Source of the DNA: Kribbella antibiotica
Lineage (GTDB): Bacteria; Actinomycetota; Actinomycetes; Propionibacteriales; Kribbellaceae
Direction: 5' to 3'
DNA: 63,412 bases
Assembly (NCBI RefSeq): GCF_004349055.1
Contig: NZ_SMKX01000038.1
Location: 1-63,412 of the forward strand
Shown: positions 58,401 to 63,412 of the stretch, piece after piece
How positions within the stretch are numbered: the first letter of the stretch is position 1
How the letters are laid out: every line of letters starts with the position of its first letter
Notes under the pieces: generated by a model
What the model saw: the letters and a program-made list of their open reading frames with translations, nothing else
Database searches by the model: none
What the model was told of the DNA's origin: nothing
Translations under genes and position numbers: made by a program

Positions 58401-59057
58401 CCAGTCGGCACCCCGCTCGGCGAGCTGATGGGCCAGTCGCAAATACGCGACGTCCGTCGCTTCGCCGTACGGGTGGGCTCCGGCCGGCTCGACATACGCA
58501 CCCTTCACCAACCGGACCTGTACGCCGGCCTCGGCCAGTGCGTCGATGTCATCGGGCGACCGTTTCAGGTTGGCCTGGACGGTCGCGCCGAGCTGGTCAC
58601 CCAGTCCGCGACCGGCAACCGTGAGAACGCAATCGCGGATCCTGTCCGTGCGGCCGATGTCCTCGGCGCCGATCTGCAGCCTGCGACCGGCGGGCAGCGC
58701 CTCGGCAATCCGCACCACCCGATCGGCCGCTCCCGCCGGGTCCACGTCGACCGCAAGATGCGAAAGGTCGAGCGACAACCAGGCCGTCGTCAGCTTGGCC
58801 AGCTCCAGGTATTCGTCCACGACCCGATCCGCGTCCGCCGCGTCGATCGACAGCTCACCGAACAGGTCGATACTCACGCCATGACCGAGAGCTTGCTGCG
58901 CCTCGGCCACCTGCAACGCCTCGTCTCGCGTCCGACCGGCGACGTACCGTGAGGCTGCTCGCCAGGCTTGCTCCTCGCCGCCTGGCAGTTCCTTGACTAT
59001 CTGCTCCAGTCGCTCATTCGTCGCCAGCTTGAACAGCACCGCTCGGTCCCATCGCAT
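58197..59057 (-). CDS. Proline dehydrogenase
   Basis: A 286-residue FAD-dependent monofunctional proline dehydrogenase. VQVRLVKGAYVEP, WSLATHDGRL and the C-terminal YVPYGPAWFRYWLRRVAE are the diagnostic family motifs; the last Arg pair binds the proline carboxylate. It oxidises L-proline to pyrroline-5-carboxylate at the membrane or in the cytosol. ATG at 59057 is preferred over one ten codons upstream. Its essential C-terminal coding part is the segment overlapped by the antiporter gene. No P5C dehydrogenase gene is adjacent. Confidence 0.9.
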   Translation of the reverse strand: MRWDRAVLFKLATNERLEQIVKELPGGEEQAWRAASRYVAGRTRDEALQVAEAQQALGHGVSIDLFGELSIDAADADRVVDEYLELAKLTTAWLSLDLSHLAVDVDPAGAADRVVRIAEALPAGRRLQIGAEDIGRTDRIRDCVLTVAGRGLGDQLGATVQANLKRSPDDIDALAEAGVQVRLVKGAYVEPAGAHPYGEATDVAYLRLAHQLAERGADWSLATHDGRLREAVLLALGNVPVEQLLGIRPEVLAQLHEREIATRVYVPYGPAWFRYWLRRVAESRGA

Positions 59058-59145
59058 GTTCCCGAGTCTGCCAGCACCTACAGACATTTCCGGGCGTCGC
59101 GTCTCATTCTCTAGCCGTTCGGTCCAGATTGACCGCCCGTCCGGC

Positions 59146-59151
59146 TAGCCT
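59146..59151 (+). promoter_or_regulatory. Leaderless -10 element TAGCCT
   Basis: TAGCCT lies six bases before the ATG at 59158, the spacing of leaderless promoters seen repeatedly in this window. No clear -35 is visible. Confidence 0.45.
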
Positions 59152-59157
59152 CGCAGG

Positions 59158-59562
59158 ATGCCAGCCGAACTCTCCGAAGCCGCCCGCAGCCTCCTCGACG
59201 ACACCAATGTCGGAGTGCTCACGACCCTCACCGCCTCCGGTGCGCCGTTGAACACGGTCGTCTGGGTCGGCCGCGAGGACAACGACGTCGTGATCTCCTC
59301 CGACGCCGTCCGCCTCAAGACCCGCAACCTGCTCGCCGATCCCCGCACCAGCATCTTGGTCGTCGACAAGGCCGACGCAGGCCGCTGGGTCGAGGTCCGC
59401 GGCAAGGCCGCCATCACTCCCGACACGGACCGCCAACTGGCCCAAACCCTCGCCATCAAGTACGACGGTCCGGCGGCCGCTGAGGAGTACGTCGCCCTAC
59501 CGCCCGAGATCGAGCGAGTCGTCATCCGCATCACGCCGGAGCGGATCCAGGATCACACCTGA
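59158..59562 (+). CDS. PPOX-class (F420/FMN-binding split-barrel) oxidoreductase
   Basis: A 134-residue split-barrel flavin or F420-binding protein. RSLLDDTNVGVLTTLTASGA, VVWVGREDNDVVISSD, KTRNLLADPRTSILVVD and YVALPPEIERVVIRITPERI follow the family pattern of pyridoxamine-phosphate-oxidase-like reductases in actinobacteria. Whether it uses F420 or FMN is not decidable by eye. Leaderless start; the stop overlaps the convergent kinase gene by ten bases. Confidence 0.87.
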   Translation: MPAELSEAARSLLDDTNVGVLTTLTASGAPLNTVVWVGREDNDVVISSDAVRLKTRNLLADPRTSILVVDKADAGRWVEVRGKAAITPDTDRQLAQTLAIKYDGPAAAEEYVALPPEIERVVIRITPERIQDHT

Positions 59563-61042
59563 GGTAGCACGAGCGTGAAGCGCGCTCCGCCGCTGGGTGC
59601 CTCGGCTGCGGTCAGGGTGCCGTGGTGACGGAGCGCGATCTCCCGGGCGATCGCGAGGCCGAGCCCCGCACCACCCGCATCACGGCTGCGGGCTTCGTCC
59701 AGGCGGGTGAACCGCTCGAAGACTCGCTCCCGCTCGGGTTCCGGGATCCCAGCGCCGTCGTCGTCGACCTGCAGTACGACGTTGCCGTGTAACTGTTCGA
59801 TGCTGACGGCAACCATGGTGCGGGTGTGCCGGATCGCGTTGTCCACCAGATTGCGGACGAGCCGATCCAGCTGCCCGGCATCACCGGTCACAAGGACAGA
59901 GTCCGCTGCCTCGAAGCTGAGGGTGGGCCCCTCGTCCACGCGCGCTGCGAGTTGCCGCCGTACCAGCTCGGCCAGGTCCACGGACTGCGTGTTCGTGCGG
60001 GGCTCAGCGTCGAGCTTGGCGACCAGCAACAAGTCGTCGGCCAGTTTCTGCAGACGCTTGGTCTCTTCGATGGCCGTGCCACTCACCTGGGGCCAGTCGG
60101 CCCGCTCCGGATGCTCGTTGGCGACCTCGAGAATCGCGCGCAGACTGGCGATCGGACTGCGGAGCTCATGAGCCGCGTCGGCGACAAAGCCGCGCTGCTG
60201 CTCGGCGGCAGTTTCCAGTCGCGCCAGCGTCTCGTTCAACGTGGTCGCCAACCGCGCCACCACATCACCGGTCGGCGGCACCGGGACCCGCTCGTGCAGG
60301 TTGCGTTGACTGATCGCCGCCGCCTGCGCCCGCATCCGCTCCACCGGCCGCAGCGCAGTCCGCGTCCCGACGTACGCGCCCAGCATGATCAGCACAACAG
60401 CCACCGGCAGCGCCGACTGCAGCACTTGGTCCACCTCGGCGACTGCGTCCTCGGCCTCGAACGGCACAATGAAGACGGTCACCGCCAGGGTTCCACGGAG
60501 GCGCCCTTTGACAGCACTCTGGTCGACCCGCGACGCCTGCTGGATCGGCAGTACCCTGCGATAGATCTTGACCTGGCGACCGGACAGTCTGCTCTCGGTC
60601 TGACATTCCGAAGTCGGCTGTCCCAGCGCCGGATCGCAGGCCTTCTGCAGCGCCTCCGGGTCGGGCGCGCCGAAAGTCAGGGAGCCACTCTGACTCGACT
60701 GCCCCTCGACATCCCCGGCACAGCCTGCAGCGGGCGGCCTTTCTGAAACGCTCGCACCTCAGTGGAGACGTCCAGCCTCCGTCCATAGCTGTCGACCACC
60801 TCGTACAGCTCTTCGGTGCGGGGGAAGGAAAGCAGCGGCGGCTTGTCGGGCGCGGCGGACACGATCCAGATATTGGAGATGATCAGCTCGCCCGCTGCTC
60901 GCGCTCGCTCTTGCAGGACGTCGTAGCGCGAGCTGTAGACCTCGTGACGGATCCAGAACGCGAAACCCTCCGCGAGGAGGGTCGCGACCAGTCCGGCGAC
61001 GATGGCCACCCGGGCCGCGGTCGAGATCCTAAACACTCGCAC
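59553..61042 (-). pseudogene. Sensor histidine kinase (OmpR-partner type) broken by a one-base frameshift
   Basis: Two frames together encode one kinase of about 496 residues. The first (61042 to 60677) gives the N-terminus with a transmembrane helix (VAIVAGLVATLLAEGFAFW) and part of the outer domain. The second (open from about 60758 to 59553) continues that outer domain, then the second membrane helix (ALPVAVVLIMLGAYVG), HAMP, HisKA (FVADAAHELRSPIASL) and HATPase (NLVDNAIRHT, VDDDGAGIPE, GGAGLGLAIARE). The frames join if one G is added to the four-base run at 60713-60716. It follows an intact response-regulator gene with 14 bases overlap. Mutation, sequencing error or recoding are all possible; error or mutation is likeliest. 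Confidence 0.75.
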
Positions 61043-61706
61043 TGCCCGTCAGCCGGTAGCCCATGCCGCGGACGGTCTCGAGGGTCTTGCGACCGAAGGG
61101 CTGATCGATCTTGCGGCGTAAGGCGCTGATGTGGACCTCGACCACGTTCACGTCGCCGTCGTAGTTCGCGTCCCACACCTGCTCGAGGATCTCGCGTTTC
61201 GTCACGACCACGTCGCGACGCCGGACCAGGCATTCCAGGATGCCGAACTCGCGCGCGGTCAGCTCGATCGCGGTCTCTCCCCGCCGGCAACTGCGGGCAG
61301 CCGGATCGATCACCAGGTCGCCGACCTCGAGCTCGGCCCGGACCGAACCGCTGCGCCGTAACAGCGCCCGGATCCGCGCGACCAGAACGACGTACGAGAA
61401 AGGCTTGGTCAGGTAGTCGTCGGCACCGGTGTCCAGCCCTTCGGCCTGGTCGTACTCGCCGTCCTTGGCGGTCAGCATCATGATCGGAGTCGTGATGCCG
61501 GTACGGCGCAGGCTCGCGCAAACGCGGAATCCGTTCAGCCCGGGCAGCATCACGTCGAGGATGATCGCCGCGTACTCGTTCTCCTCGGCGGCCCAGAGCG
61601 CGTCCGGACCTGTGTGCACGACATCCACGGTGAAGCCGTGGGACTCCAGTCCCCACTTCACCGCCGCTGCGAGTCGTTGCTCGTCTTCCACCACCAGTAG
61701 CCGCAC
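61029..61706 (-). CDS. OmpR/PhoB-family response regulator
   Basis: A 225-residue response regulator. Receiver: VVEDEQRLAAAVKWGLESHG, phospho-acceptor Asp in AAIILDVMLPGLNGF, Thr in MLTAKDGEYDQAEGLDTGA and Lys in DDYLTKPFS. The winged helix includes IELTAREFGILECLVRRRDV and VEVHISALRRKIDQ then TVRGMGYRL. GTG start at 61706. Its partner kinase, overlapping by 14 bases, is frameshifted. Divergent from the DUF2079 gene across a repeat-rich promoter, its likely target. Confidence 0.92.
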   Translation of the reverse strand: MRLLVVEDEQRLAAAVKWGLESHGFTVDVVHTGPDALWAAEENEYAAIILDVMLPGLNGFRVCASLRRTGITTPIMMLTAKDGEYDQAEGLDTGADDYLTKPFSYVVLVARIRALLRRSGSVRAELEVGDLVIDPAARSCRRGETAIELTAREFGILECLVRRRDVVVTKREILEQVWDANYDGDVNVVEVHISALRRKIDQPFGRKTLETVRGMGYRLTGSASV

Positions 61707-61736
61707 GAGTCCAGGTTCGCACCTTCCCAGGCTCCT

Positions 61737-61767
61737 GCTGAAGAAATCTTCAGCTTGCTTCAGGTTG
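61737..61767. promoter_or_regulatory. Inverted and tandem repeats, candidate response-regulator operator
   Basis: GCTGAAG-N4-CTTCAGC (61737-61754) is a perfect seven-base inverted repeat. Its right arm begins CTTCAGCTTG-CTTCAGGTTG (61748-61767), two adjacent ten-base direct repeats with one mismatch, the pattern bound by OmpR/PhoP-type dimers. It lies between the response-regulator and DUF2079 genes. Confidence 0.6.
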
Positions 61768-61798
61768 CCTTGGGCAACACTTTCCCATACTCCGGGAC

Positions 61799-63181
61799 AT
61801 GATGCTGCTCCGAGCCGACCGCTTCGCCCGTGTCGCCGTCCCGATCGTGGGACGACGCGCGCAGCCGTGGCCGGCCGCGGTACTGGCCAGTGGGTTCGCG
61901 GCCTTCTACACCTGGTTCGTGCTGCTGCAGCACTGGTCCTACCGGACCGGCGCCTTCGATCTCGGCATCTTCGACCAGGCGGTGCACAGCTACGCGCACG
62001 GCCACCTTCCGGTCTCGACGATCCGGGATCCCAACATGATCCTGCTCGGCGATCACTTTCACCCGATCCTGGCCGTGCTGGCGCCGTTCCATCGCATCTT
62101 CCCGATGGCCGAGACGCTGCTGGTCGCCCAGGCGCTGCTCTTCGCCGCCTCGGTCTACCCGATCACACGACTCGCCTGTACGACGCTCGGCGCCAAGATC
62201 GGCGTGGTGATCGGGATCTGTTACGGCTTCTCCTGGGGACTGCTCCACGGGCTCGTGTTCGACTTCCACGAGATCGCGTTCGCCATGCCGCTGCTGGCCT
62301 TCGCAATGGTTGAGTTTCTGCACGGTCGCGCGGGGCGGGCGGTTGCGATTGCGGCGCCGTTGGTGCTGGTCAAGGAGGACCTCGGGCTGACGCTCGCCGT
62401 ACTGGGGTTTCTGATCGCACTGCGTCCGGAGACCCGGCGGCTCGGGGTTTTCACTGCGATTGGCGGGACGGCGGCGTCCCTGCTCAGTGTGTTGGTGATC
62501 GTTCCGGCGTTCAGTCCCTACAACAACTATCGCTACTTCGGGAAGGGCGGGCTCGAGGGAGCGGCGCCTGGGTTGAACGGTGCGCTGTTCTCGACGGACA
62601 AGCTGTGGCTGGTCGGAATGATCTTGCTGCCAACGCTTTTCGTGGCCTTGCGGTCGCCGCTGATACTGCTGCTGCTGCCGACGCTGGGCTGGCGATTGGG
62701 TGGCACGAACGTGCTCTACTGGCTTCCGAACTACCACTATGACGCCGTGCTGATGCCGATCGTGTTCTGCGCAATGATCCACGGGCTTGTTCTGCTTCGG
62801 CCTTATTGGGTGGGGCGCCGGCGTCGTTTGTTACTGCCGCTCTTCGCTGCCGGGCTCTCGGTCGTCTGTTTCACCTATTTCATGCAGTCCTCGATTCCCA
62901 ACGGGCCGGGGAAGCCGGCGGAGTTCGCGGCGGCTGCGAACCGGCTGGTGGATCGCATCCCGCGCAACGTGACCGTCAGCACGACCGGCACCATCGCTCC
63001 GCATCTGACGTCGAAGGCCGATGTCTACCAGTTGCACGACAACCAGCCGACGGAATGGACACTGGCGCCGTACGACGATCCTGAGCTCAAGCACCGCCCG
63101 ACCGACCTGGTCATCCGTGATGGCGACCTGGTGCTCATGCATCACCCGGGGCCGACCTTGCCGCCCCTGCGGGAGCGCTGA
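61799..63181 (+). CDS. DUF2079 multi-pass membrane protein
   Basis: A 460-residue membrane protein of the DUF2079 family. AFDLGIFDQAVHSYAHGHLP, STIRDPNMILLGDHFHPILA and TLLVAQALLFAASVYPI are its hallmark segments, followed by about eight more hydrophobic helices (LVLVKEDLGLTLAVLGFLIA and others) and a soluble C-terminal domain. The fold resembles membrane glycosyltransferases of the GT-C type, with Asp residues in the first outer loop, so transfer of a lipid-linked sugar is plausible but unproven. Divergent from the OmpR-type regulator. Confidence 0.85.
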   Translation: MMLLRADRFARVAVPIVGRRAQPWPAAVLASGFAAFYTWFVLLQHWSYRTGAFDLGIFDQAVHSYAHGHLPVSTIRDPNMILLGDHFHPILAVLAPFHRIFPMAETLLVAQALLFAASVYPITRLACTTLGAKIGVVIGICYGFSWGLLHGLVFDFHEIAFAMPLLAFAMVEFLHGRAGRAVAIAAPLVLVKEDLGLTLAVLGFLIALRPETRRLGVFTAIGGTAASLLSVLVIVPAFSPYNNYRYFGKGGLEGAAPGLNGALFSTDKLWLVGMILLPTLFVALRSPLILLLLPTLGWRLGGTNVLYWLPNYHYDAVLMPIVFCAMIHGLVLLRPYWVGRRRRLLLPLFAAGLSVVCFTYFMQSSIPNGPGKPAEFAAAANRLVDRIPRNVTVSTTGTIAPHLTSKADVYQLHDNQPTEWTLAPYDDPELKHRPTDLVIRDGDLVLMHHPGPTLPPLRER

Positions 63182-63271
63182 GTTGGTGGTCGTTGCGTGG
63201 GTGGGCAACTACGTTCGGTGCGACTAGGGTCGCGGTAGCTACCTGCCGGACCGCCCCCTGGAGGAACGCAC

Positions 63272-63412
63272 ATGCGCCGTCGTACCGTGCTGGGCTCGAT
63301 CGTCGCTGCGCCGCTGAGCGCCGCCGTACTGGGACAGACCTCACCCGCGGCGGCCGCAGCCGCGACGATCGACCCGCGCGTCGACTGGGGCGCGTGGGAG
63401 GGGTTGTCTCTT
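63272..63412 (+). CDS. Tat-exported protein, N-terminal part only (possible GH30-type hydrolase)
   Basis: The window ends after 47 codons. The product begins with a twin-arginine-like signal RRRTVLGSIVAAPLSAAVLG and an Ala-rich cleavage region. The mature start, TIDPRVDWGAWEGLSL, resembles the beginning of actinobacterial GH30-like glycanases (W-G-x-W-E-G), but too little is present for certainty. ATG has GGAGGA six bases upstream. Incomplete at the 3' side. Confidence 0.7.
   Translation, partial: MRRRTVLGSIVAAPLSAAVLGQTSPAAAAAATIDPRVDWGAWEGLSL

Noticed and set aside
59553..61042. Programmed -1 ribosomal frameshift in the kinase gene
   Set aside because: No X-XXY-YYZ slippery heptamer at the junction and no clear downstream pseudoknot; a missing base in the GGGG run is the simpler explanation.
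1..63412. CRISPR arrays, tRNA or rRNA genes, IS elements, prophage
   Set aside because: No regularly spaced repeats, cloverleaf or rRNA-like sequence, and no transposase or phage structural motif was recognised on either strand.

Overview
The window is high-GC actinobacterial chromosome. Mycothiol-type DinB enzymes, an F420/FMN PPOX-fold protein, a DUF222-HNH gene, an ECF sigma/anti-sigma pair, IdeR- and LexA-like boxes and many leaderless start codons all fit this. The codon style and gene set suggest Kribbella or a relative in the Propionibacteriales; that genus guess is inference. No rRNA, tRNA, CRISPR array, insertion sequence or phage gene was seen.

Layout. 1-4.6 kb: an aldehyde dehydrogenase/FAD amine oxidase pair (semialdehyde catabolism), a small membrane protein, and an orphan ferric-siderophore binding lipoprotein whose start codon lies in an IdeR-type iron box. 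4.6-7 kb: an ammonia-lyase-fold protein that has lost the MIO tripeptide, coupled to an ornithine-cyclodeaminase-like gene. 7-14.5 kb: YqeB-like protein, a three-gene operon containing a VanY fragment and a GyrA-like fragment, a DesK/NarL two-component pair, a 48-aa membrane peptide, a 912-aa membrane protein with an outside ligand-binding domain, and a YjbR-like protein. 14.6-19.7 kb: esterase, MFS transporter, esterase, ATP-grasp ligase and amidohydrolase in one direction, an unassigned pathway. 19.7-28.8 kb: LRR protein, GH2 glycosidase, YeiH-type transporter with GntR regulator, LysR regulator with a four-gene operon (SDR, SnoaL-like, VOC, arylamine N-acetyltransferase), small SH3-like protein. 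28.8-29.2 kb: non-coding, three strong hairpins. 29.2-32 kb: anti-sigma/ECF sigma, DoxX, MarR, mycothiol-dependent DinB enzyme.

32-38.4 kb is a phosphonate locus. TmpB-like HD oxygenase, TmpA-like dioxygenase and a PhnF-like GntR regulator are divergent from a 2-aminoethylphosphonate-type ABC transporter, with matching operators in both intergenic regions. After a LexA-box-controlled DUF222-HNH gene and two secreted proteins, a second transporter, PhnDCE, lies at 41.6-44.7 kb next to a PHO-box-like repeat.

45.7-54.2 kb is a compact seven-gene, translationally coupled biosynthetic operon: P450, flavin reductase, type II thioesterase, stand-alone A-PCP, FAD oxidoreductase, tryptophan halogenase and a second, divergent P450. 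A large NB-ARC/LuxR regulator lies upstream. There is no condensation domain, so the likely product is a small halogenated, oxidised amino-acid metabolite. It is the best candidate here for an undescribed pathway.

57-63.4 kb: cation/proton antiporter overlapping proline dehydrogenase tail-to-tail by 204 bp, PPOX protein, an OmpR-type response regulator whose kinase is broken by a one-base frameshift, a DUF2079 membrane protein, and the start of a Tat-secreted enzyme cut off by the window end.
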